In this document: positions 16,292-24,375 of the stretch, piece by piece
How positions within the stretch are numbered: position 1 is the first letter of the stretch
Layout of the letters: each line of letters begins with the position of its first letter
Source: JBBCJM01 sp037190175
Lineage (GTDB): Bacteria > Pseudomonadota > Alphaproteobacteria > Rhodobacterales > Rhodobacteraceae
Length of the DNA stretch: 30,667 bases
Direction: 5' to 3'
Assembly: GCA_037190175.1 (NCBI GenBank)
Contig: JBBCJM010000247.1
Location: 1-30,667, forward strand
The notes under the pieces: generated by a model
The model's database searches: none
The model's input: the letters and a program-made list of their open reading frames with translations, nothing else
Told to the model about the DNA's origin: nothing
Position numbers and translations under genes: made by a program

Positions 16292-16305
16292 GGAAACCGA
16301 TTACA
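16292..16305. promoter_or_regulatory. Candidate LacI-family operator
   Basis: GGAAACCGATTACA fits the general LacI-family half-site pattern nGnAAnCGnTTnCn at every fixed position, with the usual central CG. It lies 68-81 bases upstream of the family-5 binding protein start, over a possible -10. No LacI-type gene is present in the window, so the regulator would be encoded elsewhere. Confidence 0.4.
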
Positions 16306-16409
16306 TTTGCAAGCCGCGACGAGGGTGACGTGGGGTGCCGCGGCGACGGCGGAAATGCCGGGGCCGCCCCGACCCTCCTGCCGCGGGATCGCCGGCGAAC
16401 TTGACGGCC

Positions 16410-16424
16410 CGGACAAACTGTCCG
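16410..16424. promoter_or_regulatory. Candidate operator upstream of dgoK (6-3-6 palindrome)
   Basis: CGGACA-AAC-TGTCCG is a perfect palindrome with 6-base arms, located 3 bases downstream of a TTGACG hexamer and 58 bases before the dgoK start. It sits where a repressor would cover the promoter spacer. The cognate regulator is unknown; it does not resemble the DgoR site I know from enteric bacteria. Confidence 0.4.
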
Positions 16425-16482
16425 ACACCGGCGCGAACCCGGGGCGGGCGGCACCGCCTCGCGCGCACAGGGCAGGCCAGCC

Positions 16483-17394
16483 ATGACCGCACCCGACCGT
16501 TCCGGCGCCCTGATCGCGCTCGACTGGGGCACCTCGTCCCTGCGCGCCTGGCTGCTGGACGGCACGGGCCGGGCGATCGAACGCCGGGCCGCGCCGCAGG
16601 GCATCATGCGGATCGAGCCGGGCGGCTTTCCCGCCGCCTTCGACGCGATCGCCGCCGGCTGGGGCAGTCTGCCCGCCATCGCCGCCGGCATGGTCGGCAG
16701 CGCGCAGGGCTGGGTCGAGGCGCCCTATGTCCCCTGCCCCGCCGGCCCGGAGGATCTGGCCCGCCGGCTGGTCGCCGTGGAGGGGCGCGCGCTGCATATC
16801 GTGCCGGGCGTGATCCAGCACCGCCCGCTGCCCGACGTGATGCGGGGGGAGGAGACGCAGGTCGCCGGCGCCCTTTCCCTGCGGCCCGAACTGGCCGAGG
16901 GGGAGCATCTGGTGGTCCTGCCCGGAACCCACTCCAAATGGGCGCGGCTGGTGGACGGGCGGATCCGCGCCTTCGCCACCTGCATGACCGGCGAGTTGTT
17001 CGCGGTGCTGCGCGACCATTCGATCCTCGGCCGCCTGGCCCGCCCCGGCCCACCGGACGAAGCGGCCTTCCTGCGCGGCGTCTCGGCGGCGCAGGCCGGA
17101 ACCGGCATCGCCCCGCTGCTGTTCTCGGCCCGGTCGCTGGTGCTGGCGGGCGAGATGCGGCCGGAGGCGAGCCTCGACTACCTCTCGGGCCTGCTGATCG
17201 GCGAGGAGCTGCGGGTCGCCCCCGGGGCGCCGACGCTGATGATCGGCGAACCGGGGCTCTGCGGCCGCTATCGCCTGGCCTTCGCCCATCTGGGCATGGG
17301 CGCGGTCCCCGAGATCGAGGACGCGGCGGTGGCCGGCCTCTGGCGCATCGCCGTCGCGGCCGGGCTGACGGCACAGGAAGGACCTATCCCATGA
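16483..17394 (+). CDS. dgoK: 2-dehydro-3-deoxygalactonokinase
   Basis: This encodes 303 residues. DgoK phosphorylates 2-keto-3-deoxy-D-galactonate at C6 using ATP, the fourth step of the De Ley-Doudoroff galactose pathway. The N-terminal phosphate-binding motif ALDWGTSSLRAWLLD (residues 12-26) is the DgoK hallmark. PGVIQHRPLPDVMRGEETQ (about 107-125) and LPGTHSKWARL (about 147-157) follow in the family order, and length matches the family. The ATG is 58 bases after a palindrome in the divergent region. The ribosome site is weak (gggcagg). The stop overlaps the start of dgoA (ATGA), so the two products are made together. Confidence 0.95.
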   Translation: MTAPDRSGALIALDWGTSSLRAWLLDGTGRAIERRAAPQGIMRIEPGGFPAAFDAIAAGWGSLPAIAAGMVGSAQGWVEAPYVPCPAGPEDLARRLVAVEGRALHIVPGVIQHRPLPDVMRGEETQVAGALSLRPELAEGEHLVVLPGTHSKWARLVDGRIRAFATCMTGELFAVLRDHSILGRLARPGPPDEAAFLRGVSAAQAGTGIAPLLFSARSLVLAGEMRPEASLDYLSGLLIGEELRVAPGAPTLMIGEPGLCGRYRLAFAHLGMGAVPEIEDAAVAGLWRIAVAAGLTAQEGPIP

Positions 17395-18044
17395 CCCTGC
17401 AACCCTTTCTCGACCGGCTGCCGCTGATCGCCATCCTGCGCGGGGTCACGCCGGCCGAGGCCGTGGCGGTGGGCCGGGCGCTGGTCGGGGCCGGCTTCGC
17501 CATCGTCGAGGTGCCACTGAACTCGCCCGACCCCGTCGAGAGCATCCGGCGGCTGGCGGCGGAGCTGGGCCCTGGGGTGCTGGTCGGCGCCGGCACCGTC
17601 ACCACCCCGGCGGCGGTCGCGCAGGTGGCGGATGCCGGCGGGCGGATCGTCGTCATGCCGCACGCCGACACCGCCGTGATCCGCGCGGCCAAGGCGGCCG
17701 GCCTCGTCTGCACCCCGGGCATCGCCACGCCGACCGAGGGCTTCGCGGCCCTGGCGGCCGGGGCCGATGCGCTGAAACTGTTTCCGGCCGAACTCGCCGG
17801 CCCCCCTGTCCTGAAGGCGCTGACCGCGGTGTTCCCCAAGGGCACGGCCTTCCTGCCGGTGGGCGGCATCACGCCGCAGACCATGGCGCCCTGGCTGGCC
17901 GCCGGGGCCGCGGGCTTCGGCCTCGGCTCGGCGCTTTCTCGGCCCGGGATGGGCGCGGAAGAGGTCGGCGCGAACGCCCGCGCCTTCGTGGCGGCCTGGC
18001 GGGGGCTGGCCGCCGAGGTCAGCGGGGGAAGCGATAGCGGGTGA
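17391..18044 (+). CDS. dgoA: 2-dehydro-3-deoxy-6-phosphogalactonate aldolase
   Basis: This encodes 217 residues from the ATG overlapping the dgoK stop; upstream in-frame codons are shadow of dgoK. The class I aldolase cleaves KDPGal to pyruvate and glyceraldehyde 3-phosphate. Visible are LPLIAILRGVTP (10-21), Glu40 in FAIVEVPLNSP, GAGTV (67-71), and the Schiff-base lysine Lys129 in ALKLFPAE. GGITP and the phosphate-binding end GLGSAL complete the (beta/alpha)8 fold. Sequence order closely follows enteric DgoA, which supports the galacto over the gluco (Eda) assignment, as does the dgoK neighbour. Its last 26 bases overlap the end of the convergent aldose epimerase gene. Confidence 0.93.
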   Translation: MTLQPFLDRLPLIAILRGVTPAEAVAVGRALVGAGFAIVEVPLNSPDPVESIRRLAAELGPGVLVGAGTVTTPAAVAQVADAGGRIVVMPHADTAVIRAAKAAGLVCTPGIATPTEGFAALAAGADALKLFPAELAGPPVLKALTAVFPKGTAFLPVGGITPQTMAPWLAAGAAGFGLGSALSRPGMGAEEVGANARAFVAAWRGLAAEVSGGSDSG

Positions 18045-18996
18045 GCGCGCGGTATTCCTGCCCCGGCCGCAGCACGGCGTCGGGAAAGCCGGGGTGGTTC
18101 GGGGCGTCGGGCCAGACCTGGGTCTCCAGCGCCACCCCGGCGTGGGGGCCGTAGCGGCGGCCGCCCAGCCCCGGCACCCCGTCGAAATGCCGCCCGTCAT
18201 AGAGTTGCAGGCCGGGCTCGGTGGTCTCGACCTGCATCCGCAGGCCGGTCGCGCCGGTCAGCACGGCCACCGGGCGCAGGGGGGTGCGGGCGGGGCCGAG
18301 GCACAGGTTGTGGTCGTAGTCGCCCCCGCGCAGGTCGCGGCCCTGGCGGAAGTCGAACCGGGTGCCGGCCACGGGGGCGATCTCTCCGGTCGGGATCAGG
18401 TCGGCATCCACCGGCAGGTAATGCTCCGCCGCCACCTGCAGGCGATGGCCGCGGATGTCGCCGCTGTCGTCCAGCGTGAAATAGCCGTGGTGCGCCAGAT
18501 TGCACAGCGTCGCCGCATCGGTCTTTGCCCGCAGGTCGAAGGCCAGCGCGTCATCGGCCACCGAAATCGTGGCCCGGATATGCAGGGTGCCGGGAAAGCC
18601 CATGTGCCCCTCCGGCAGGGAAAGCGTGAACACCGCCCGGTCGGCGGCCAGATCGGCGATGGTCCAGATCCGATGGTGGGTGCCCTGCGCGCCCCCGTGC
18701 AGCAGATGGCGGCCGTCCTGGTTGCGGTCGGCCTGATACGGCTGCCCGTCGATGGCGAACCGCCCGCCGGCCAGCCGGTTGGCGAAGCGCCCGACCAGCG
18801 CCCCGGCATAGAGCCCGGTGCCGAAGTAAGGCGCGGGGTCGTCGAAGCCCAGCACCAGCGGATGTTCCACCCCCGCCAGCCGCAGGTCCTGCACCGTGGC
18901 GCCCAGGGTCAGCACCCGCGCGGTCAGCAGCGGCCCGCGCAGCGCGATGGCCTCGACCGCGCGTCCGTCGGGGGTGGTGCTGAAGGCGGCCCTCAC
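18019..18996 (-). CDS. galM: Aldose 1-epimerase (mutarotase)
   Basis: This encodes 325 residues from a GTG at 18994-18996 that overlaps the lactonase stop (GTGA). It interconverts alpha and beta anomers of sugars such as galactose or arabinose, feeding the beta-specific dehydrogenase. Recognisable are TLGATVQDLRL near residue 30, GRFANRLAGGRF near 70, HLLHGG near 97, the catalytic His in NLAHHGYFTLDDSG near 168, and the catalytic Glu in GVALETQVWPDAPNHPGFP near 290. It is the last gene of the ten-gene - strand operon. Its 3' end overlaps dgoA by 26 bases, leaving no room for a separate terminator between the converging genes. Confidence 0.92.
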   Translation of the reverse strand: MRAAFSTTPDGRAVEAIALRGPLLTARVLTLGATVQDLRLAGVEHPLVLGFDDPAPYFGTGLYAGALVGRFANRLAGGRFAIDGQPYQADRNQDGRHLLHGGAQGTHHRIWTIADLAADRAVFTLSLPEGHMGFPGTLHIRATISVADDALAFDLRAKTDAATLCNLAHHGYFTLDDSGDIRGHRLQVAAEHYLPVDADLIPTGEIAPVAGTRFDFRQGRDLRGGDYDHNLCLGPARTPLRPVAVLTGATGLRMQVETTEPGLQLYDGRHFDGVPGLGGRRYGPHAGVALETQVWPDAPNHPGFPDAVLRPGQEYRALTRYRFPR

Positions 18997-19826
18997 AGCA
19001 GCACCCGCGGCTCGGGCAGGCCGCGGAAGCCGGGCTCCAGCAGATACGGCAGGCCCTGCGCGGGGTCGGGGTCCTCGATCCCCTGCAACGCGGTGGTCAC
19101 CAGCAGCCGGTCCAGCGCCGCCCCGCCGAAGGCCGGGCAGGAAGAATGCCGCCCGCCCACCGCCAGCACATGGGTGCGCCGCCCGTCCGGGTCATAGCGC
19201 ATCACCGCCCCCGCACCCCATTTGGCGCACCAGACCCCGCCCCCGGCGTCGGTCACCGCGCCGTCGGGGTTCAGCCCCTCGGGCTTCAGGTCCAGGAACA
19301 CCCGCCGCTCGCCCTTGGGCCAGCCCTCGGCGTCCAGCGGCTGCGCCCAGACCAGCCCCAGCGGAGTGTCGGCGAAATAGGCCAGCCGGCCGTCGGGGGC
19401 AAAGCAGATCGCGTTGGGGATGGTGAGGCCGGTGAACAGCCGCTCCACCCGGCCGCGATGGTAGCGGTAGATCGACCCCGCGCCGGGCTCGGCCCGCTTG
19501 CCCATGGTGCTGAACCAGAACCCGCCCTGCCGGTCGGCGCGGCCGTCGTTCGAGCGGGTGTCGGGCCGGTCGGCTTCCACCGCCGCCAGATCCTCCATCG
19601 CGCCGGTGCCGAGGTCCAGCGCCGCCAGCCCGGTCTCGGTGGCGACCAGCAGCCGGTCGCGGTCGATCCAGCCGGCGGCCGAGGCCATGCGGTCGAAGGT
19701 CCACTCCGCCCCGCCCTCGGCCAGCAGGCGGCGGTTCAGGATGTCGAACCACAGGAACTGCCCGCGCTCGGGGTGCCAGATCGGCCCCTCGCCCAGCGCG
19801 CAGGGCCGGGGGTCGAAGGCTGTCAT
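18993..19826 (-). CDS. SMP-30/gluconolactonase family sugar lactonase
   Basis: This encodes 277 residues from the ATG at 19824-19826, which overlaps the permease stop. The family hydrolyses sugar-1,4- or 1,5-lactones, here most likely L-arabinono- or D-galactonolactone released by the neighbouring dehydrogenase. Metal-site elements are visible: LGEGPIWHPE with Glu13 near the start, RSNDGRADRQGGFWF near residue 90, LTIPNAICFAPDG near 138, and LNPDGAVTDAGGGVW near 187. Together these give the Glu/Asn/Asn/Asp ligand set of the six-bladed propeller. There is no signal peptide, so it acts in the cytoplasm. Both GalM and the importer are translationally coupled to it. Confidence 0.88.
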   Translation of the reverse strand: MTAFDPRPCALGEGPIWHPERGQFLWFDILNRRLLAEGGAEWTFDRMASAAGWIDRDRLLVATETGLAALDLGTGAMEDLAAVEADRPDTRSNDGRADRQGGFWFSTMGKRAEPGAGSIYRYHRGRVERLFTGLTIPNAICFAPDGRLAYFADTPLGLVWAQPLDAEGWPKGERRVFLDLKPEGLNPDGAVTDAGGGVWCAKWGAGAVMRYDPDGRRTHVLAVGGRHSSCPAFGGAALDRLLVTTALQGIEDPDPAQGLPYLLEPGFRGLPEPRVLL

Positions 19827-20791
19827 GCCGCCGCCATGCGGGCCTGCGACAGCTTCACCAGCCCCTTCTGCAACAGGATGAAGGCCAGAAGCAGGATGCC
19901 GATCACGATCTTGGTCCACCATGACGACAGGCTCCCGTCGAAGACGATATAGGTCTGGATCAGCCCCATGGTCAGCACCCCCACCAGCGTGCCGAACATG
20001 TAGCCCGCGCCCCCGGTCAGCAGGGTGCCACCGATGACGACGCAGGCGATGGCGGTCAGTTCCGTCCCCACCGTGGCCAGCGAATAGCCCGAGCCGGTGT
20101 AGATGGAAAACACGATCCCGGCGAGCCCCGCCATCAGGCCGGAAAAGGCATAGACCAGCACCGTGGTCCGCCCCTGCCGCACCCCCATCAGCCGCGCCGT
20201 GGCCTCGCCGCCCCCCAGCGCATAGACCGAGGCGCCGAAGCGCGTCCTGTGCGCCACGACCATGCCGATGACGAAGACCGCCAGCATCAGCACCCCGATC
20301 AGCGTCAGCCGCCCGCGGCCGGGCATCAGCCAGTAGGCGCCTTGCAGCATCTTGTAGAACGGGTCCTGGATCGGCACCGAGTCGATGGACAGGAGATAGG
20401 CCGCCCCCCGCGCCAGGAACATGCCGGCCAGCGTCACGATGAAGGCGGGCATGGCCAGCCAGTGGATCAGCCAGCCCATCGCGGCGCCGAAGGCGGTGGT
20501 CAGCACCAGCAGCAGCGCGAAGACCGCCAGCGGATGCAGCCCGGTGTCGCGCAGCATCACCGCGATGAACACGCCGGAAAAGGCGATGACCGATCCCACC
20601 GACAGGTCGATCCCGCCCGACAGGATCACCAGCGTCATGCCCACGGCGACGATGCCCAGATAGGCGTTGTCGGTCAGCAGGTTGCCGATCACCCGGGTGG
20701 AGGCCATGGCGGGAAACTGCAACCAGCAGATCAGGCAGGCCACCGCGAAGATGCCGATGGTGACGTAAAGCGGCAGGGCGCGGGTGTTCAT
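19823..20791 (-). CDS. yjfF: Galactofuranose-type sugar ABC transporter permease YjfF
   Basis: This encodes 322 residues from the ATG at 20789-20791, overlapping the YtfT stop by four bases; the longer open frame upstream is shadow of ytfT. About nine to ten membrane helices are apparent. The ribose-type permease signature VGMTLVILSGGIDLSVGSVIAFSG occurs near residue 55, and a coupling segment YALGGGEATARLMGV near 215. Its pairing with YtfT, order after YtfQ-YtfR-YtfT, and sequence all fit YjfF, one of the two permeases of the E. coli galactofuranose system. It likely imports furanose forms of galactose or arabinose. Confidence 0.9.
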   Translation of the reverse strand: MNTRALPLYVTIGIFAVACLICWLQFPAMASTRVIGNLLTDNAYLGIVAVGMTLVILSGGIDLSVGSVIAFSGVFIAVMLRDTGLHPLAVFALLLVLTTAFGAAMGWLIHWLAMPAFIVTLAGMFLARGAAYLLSIDSVPIQDPFYKMLQGAYWLMPGRGRLTLIGVLMLAVFVIGMVVAHRTRFGASVYALGGGEATARLMGVRQGRTTVLVYAFSGLMAGLAGIVFSIYTGSGYSLATVGTELTAIACVVIGGTLLTGGAGYMFGTLVGVLTMGLIQTYIVFDGSLSSWWTKIVIGILLLAFILLQKGLVKLSQARMAAA

Positions 20792-21810
20792 TCTGCGGCT
20801 CCCTTGACCGGGGCGGCCTCGCGGCGGCGGCGGACCCCTTCGCGCCAGAACCGCCACTCGGCGGCGATGCGCGGCGATTGCAGGACCAGGATCACCAGCA
20901 CCAGCACCGCCTTGATGACGAGGTTGTATTCCGAGGGGAAGGCGGCCAGCCGGATGCCGATGGTGATGGTCTGGATGATCAGCGCCCCGATCACCGAGGC
21001 CATGATGGAAAACCGCCCGCCCAGCAGGGAATTGCCGCCGATCACCACGGCCAGGATGGCGTCCAGCTCCAGCCACAGCCCGGCGTTGTTGGCGTCGGCC
21101 CCGCGGATGTCGGCGGTCACGATCATCCCGGCCAGCGCGGCGCAGAGGCCCGCGACGACATAGACCGCGATCAGCAGCACCGGCGCGTTCACCCCGGCCA
21201 GCGCCGAGGCGCGGCGGTTGATGCCGATGGCCTCGATCAGCATCCCCAGCGCGGTGCGGCGCATAACCAGCACGGTAACCCCCGCCACCGCCAGCCAGAT
21301 CCAGGCCGGCACCGGCAGGCCCAGGAGGTTGCCCGAGCCGATCCAGGCGAAGGCCGGGTCGGTGAAGGTGAGGATCCGCCCCTCGGTGATCAGTTGGGCG
21401 ATGCCGCGGCCCATGGTCATCAGGATCAGCGTGGCGACGAAGGGCTGCACCCCCACCACCGCCACCAGCGCGCCGTTCCACAGCCCCGCCGCCGCCCCGG
21501 CCAGCAGCGCCAGCAGCACCGCCGCCGTCAGCCCCCAGCCCGAGGAGATCGCCAAGGCCGCCACCGCGCCGCAGATCGCCATGGTGGCGCCGACCGACAG
21601 GTCGATCCCGCGCGTGGCGATGACCAGCGTCATCCCAACGGCCAACAGCGCCACCGGCGCGCTGCGCTTCAGCACGTCGATCACCGGGCCGACCAGACGG
21701 CCATCGTTCACCGTGACCGACAGGAACCCGGGGTAGAAGGCCGTCACCAGCGCCACCAGCGCAGCGAGGGCCACCAGTTGCGGCGCCAGGCGTTTCAGGT
21801 CCTCGCGCAT
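20788..21810 (-). CDS. ytfT: Galactofuranose-type sugar ABC transporter permease YtfT
   Basis: This encodes 340 residues from the ATG at 21808-21810, overlapping the ATPase stop as TGATG. It is a multi-span membrane protein with the motif AVGMTLVIATRGIDLSVGATMAI near residue 57, the GVNAPVLLIAVYVVAGLCAALAG region near 200, and AVVIGGNSLLGGRFS near 255; these are typical of carbohydrate-uptake-2 (CUT2) permeases. The C-terminus is a charged Arg-rich tail (REGVRRRREAAPVKGAAE) that probably lies in the cytoplasm. It forms the translocation pore with YjfF. Confidence 0.9.
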   Translation of the reverse strand: MREDLKRLAPQLVALAALVALVTAFYPGFLSVTVNDGRLVGPVIDVLKRSAPVALLAVGMTLVIATRGIDLSVGATMAICGAVAALAISSGWGLTAAVLLALLAGAAAGLWNGALVAVVGVQPFVATLILMTMGRGIAQLITEGRILTFTDPAFAWIGSGNLLGLPVPAWIWLAVAGVTVLVMRRTALGMLIEAIGINRRASALAGVNAPVLLIAVYVVAGLCAALAGMIVTADIRGADANNAGLWLELDAILAVVIGGNSLLGGRFSIMASVIGALIIQTITIGIRLAAFPSEYNLVIKAVLVLVILVLQSPRIAAEWRFWREGVRRRREAAPVKGAAE

Positions 21811-23312
21811 CAGCCCACCCCCTCCGGCGTCGCGGCGATGGCGCGCATGATCGTCTCGCCGGAGATGTCCGCGCCGGTCAGTTCGGCCACATGCCGGCGG
21901 TCGCGCAGCACGATGATGCGGTTCGAGACCGCGATCAACTCGTCCAGTTCCGACGAGATCACCAGCAGCGACATGCCCTGCTCCACCAGTTCGTGGATCA
22001 GGTGCAGGATCTCGGCGTGCGCGCCCACGTCGATGCCGCGGGTGGGTTCGTCCAGGATCAGGAACCGCGGGTTCATCGCCAGCCAGCGCGCCAGCACCAC
22101 CTTCTGCTGGTTGCCGCCCGACAGCTCGCCGACGCGCTTTTCCCGCCCCGAGGTGCGGATATCCAGCCGCTTGACATACTGGTCGGCCAGCCGGTTCTGC
22201 TCGGCCCGCGGGATCGGCCGCATCCAGCCGCGCCGGGCCTGCATCCCCAGCACGATGTTCTCGCGGATGGTCAGGTCGGCGACGATGCCGTCGGTCTTGC
22301 GGTCCTCGGGCGCGAAGCCGAACCCTTGCGCGATGGCGGCGCGGGGGGAAGTCAGAGCGATGGGGCCTTGTTCATCGCTGGCGCTGCCGGTCTGCGCCGG
22401 GCGCAGGCCGAAGATCGTCTCGGCGGTCTCGGTGCGGCCCGAGCCCAAAAGGCCCGCCAGCCCCACCACCTCGCCCTGCCCCACGGTCAGGTCGAAGGGC
22501 TCCACCACCCCGCGCCGGCCCATGCCACCGAACCGCAGCATCGCCGGGCGGGGGCCGCGGTCGGGCGGGGGATGGTGCAGCACCTCGTCCTTCAGCGCGC
22601 GGCCCAGCATGTGCTCGATCAGCTTCATCCGGTCCAGCGCAGCGGTCTCCACGGTCACGATCTTCTGCCCGTTGCGCAGCACGGTGATGCGGTCGGTCAG
22701 CGCGAAGACCTGGTCGAGGAAATGCGAGACGAAGACGATGCCCAGCCCCCGGTCGCGCAGCCCCCGCACCACGTCGAACACCATCCCCACCTCGCGCGCA
22801 TCCAGGCTGGCGGTCGGCTCGTCCAGGATCAGCACCTTGCCCGACAGCGCCACGGCCCGGGCGATGGCGACGATCTGCTGGATAGCGACGGAATAGCTGC
22901 CCAGGTCGCGGTCCACGTTCAGGTCCAGCCCGTATTGCGCCAGCAGCGCCCGCGCCTCGCGTCGCAGCGCCCGGTTGTCGATCAGCCCGAACCGCCGCGG
23001 CTCGCGCCCGAACAGCAGGTTCTGCGCCACGGTCAGGTTGGGCAGCAGGTTGACCTCCTGATAGACCGTGCCGATGCCCAGGTCCTGCGCCTCGACCGTG
23101 GAGCGCGGGGCGATGGGCCGGCCCTGCAGCGCGATCGTGCCGGCATCGCGGGCATAGGCGCCGGTCAGGCATTTGATCAGCGTGGACTTTCCGGCCCCGT
23201 TCTCGCCCAGCAGCGCGTGAACCTCGCCCGCGCGCAGGTCGAAATCCACCCCGTCCAGCGCCCGGGTGCCGGGAAACACCTTGGTCAGCGAGTGCACCGT
23301 CAGCAGCGTCAC
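21810..23312 (-). CDS. ytfR: Galactofuranose-type sugar ABC transporter ATPase YtfR
   Basis: This encodes 500 residues from a GTG at 23310-23312 with a gggagggg site upstream; no earlier start is supported. It is a tandem ABC ATPase of the CUT2 class. The first half has Walker A GENGAGKST (36-44), a Q-loop at TVYQEVNLLPN, a diverged signature (YSVAIQQIVAIARA) and Walker B LILDEPTASLD. The second half has the degenerate loop GLLGSGRTET in place of Walker A, the signature LSGGNQQKVVLARW, and LILDEPTRGID. This asymmetric arrangement is usual for RbsA/YtfR proteins. It powers uptake of the sugar delivered by YtfQ. Confidence 0.94.
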   Translation of the reverse strand: MTLLTVHSLTKVFPGTRALDGVDFDLRAGEVHALLGENGAGKSTLIKCLTGAYARDAGTIALQGRPIAPRSTVEAQDLGIGTVYQEVNLLPNLTVAQNLLFGREPRRFGLIDNRALRREARALLAQYGLDLNVDRDLGSYSVAIQQIVAIARAVALSGKVLILDEPTASLDAREVGMVFDVVRGLRDRGLGIVFVSHFLDQVFALTDRITVLRNGQKIVTVETAALDRMKLIEHMLGRALKDEVLHHPPPDRGPRPAMLRFGGMGRRGVVEPFDLTVGQGEVVGLAGLLGSGRTETAETIFGLRPAQTGSASDEQGPIALTSPRAAIAQGFGFAPEDRKTDGIVADLTIRENIVLGMQARRGWMRPIPRAEQNRLADQYVKRLDIRTSGREKRVGELSGGNQQKVVLARWLAMNPRFLILDEPTRGIDVGAHAEILHLIHELVEQGMSLLVISSELDELIAVSNRIIVLRDRRHVAELTGADISGETIMRAIAATPEGVG

Positions 23313-23336
23313 GCCCGACCCCTCCCCCTCTTGATG

Positions 23337-23361
23337 CCCCGGGCCGCAGGACGGCCCGGGG
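23337..23361 (-). promoter_or_regulatory. Intercistronic hairpin between ytfQ and ytfR
   Basis: A perfect 10-base inverted repeat (23337-23346 with 23352-23361, 5-base loop) lies 9 bases after the ytfQ stop and 24 bases before the ytfR start. No T-tract follows it. It probably shields ytfQ mRNA from 3' decay or attenuates read-through, so that binding protein exceeds ATPase and permeases. Confidence 0.65.
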
Positions 23362-23370
23362 TCGATCCTA

Positions 23371-24330
23371 TCAGTAACCCAGGTCCTTGCGGGCCTCGTA
23401 TTCCCCGGCCGGGTCGTCGGCCTGGGTGTAGAGCTTCGACTCGGTCTGGATGAACTTCGGCGGCAGGGTGCCGTCGGCCCAGAAGGCTTCCAGCGCGTCG
23501 AAGGCCGGGCCGGCCATGTTCGGGGTCAGCTCCACCGTGGCATTGGCCTCGCCGTCCGCCATGGCCCTGAAGATGTCCGGCACCGCGTCGATCGACACGA
23601 TCAGGATATCCTCGCCCGGTTTCAGCCCGGCCTCCTTGATCGCCTGGATCGCGCCCACCGCCATGTCGTCGTTATGCGCATAGAGCGCACAGATGTCGCG
23701 CCCGCCGTTTTCGGCCTGGATGAAGCTCTCCATCACCTCCTTGCCCAGCGCGCGGGTGAAGTCGCCGGTCTGGCTGCGCACGATGGTCAGGTTGGGATGG
23801 CCGCTGATCCCGGTCTCGAACCCGGTCTTGCGGTCGATGGCGGGCGAGGATCCGGTGGTGCCCTGCAATTCCACGATCCGGCAGTCGCGGCCCGCCACCG
23901 CCTCGGCCAGCCATTGCCCGGCCACCTCGCCCTCGTGCACCAGGTTCGAGCCCACGGCGGTCAGGTAGAGCGAATCGTCGCTGTCCACCATGCGGTCCAG
24001 GAGCACGACCGGGATCTCGGCCTCCTTGGCCTCTTCCAGCACGGCGTCCCAGCCGGTGGCGACCACCGGGGCGATCAGGATCGCATCCACCCCCTGCGCG
24101 ATGAAGGAGCGCATCGCGGCGATCTGGTTCTCCTGCCGCTGCTGGGCGTCGGAGAAGCGCAGGTCATAGCCGCGTTCCTCGGCCTGGCTGCGGGTCAGCG
24201 AGGTTTCGGCCGCGCGCCAGCCCGATTCCGAGCCGATCTGCGAGAAGCCGATCACCCTGTCCTGGGCCATGGCGGCGGTGGCGGAGATCGCGACGGTCGC
24301 GACCGAGGCGAGCAGCATACGGATGGTCAT
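23371..24330 (-). CDS. ytfQ: Galactofuranose-type periplasmic sugar-binding protein YtfQ
   Basis: This encodes 319 residues from ATG 24328-24330 with a gggagga site. A Sec signal peptide covers residues 1-22 (cleavage after AMA). The mature protein begins QDRVIGFSQIGSESGWRAAE, almost the same as E. coli YtfQ. Further close matches are QQRQENQIAAMRSFIAQGVDAI, APVVATGWD, VVLLDR, VELQGTTGSSPAIDRK, YAHNDDMAVGAIQAIKEAGLKPG and ELTPNMAGPAFDALE. E. coli YtfQ binds galactofuranose, and related proteins accept arabinofuranose. Both fit the downstream enzymes. The gene has hairpins on both sides and its own 96-base leader, so it may be expressed at a level different from its operon partners. Confidence 0.95.
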   Translation of the reverse strand: MTIRMLLASVATVAISATAAMAQDRVIGFSQIGSESGWRAAETSLTRSQAEERGYDLRFSDAQQRQENQIAAMRSFIAQGVDAILIAPVVATGWDAVLEEAKEAEIPVVLLDRMVDSDDSLYLTAVGSNLVHEGEVAGQWLAEAVAGRDCRIVELQGTTGSSPAIDRKTGFETGISGHPNLTIVRSQTGDFTRALGKEVMESFIQAENGGRDICALYAHNDDMAVGAIQAIKEAGLKPGEDILIVSIDAVPDIFRAMADGEANATVELTPNMAGPAFDALEAFWADGTLPPKFIQTESKLYTQADDPAGEYEARKDLGY

Positions 24331-24375
24331 GGTGTCCTCCCTGAGGGTTCAGAGCCGGTTTCGTCCGGCTGGTCC

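Larger units (their letters stand above)
16225..16482. promoter_or_regulatory. Divergent promoter region between the family-5 importer and dgoKA
   Basis: This 258-base gap separates two operons that read away from each other, so it must hold both promoters. For dgoK, a TTGACG hexamer (16401-16406) is a fair -35, but no convincing -10 lies at the usual distance. For the importer, TGTAAT on the - strand (16300-16305) resembles a -10. Two candidate operators are listed separately. I see no small ORF or RNA gene in it. Confidence 0.5.

Noticed and set aside
17391..18044. Assigning the aldolase as Eda (KDPG aldolase of the Entner-Doudoroff pathway)
   Set aside because: It is translationally coupled to dgoK and its sequence follows DgoA (AILRGVTP, EVPLNSP, ALKLFPAE), so the galactonate branch is the better call.
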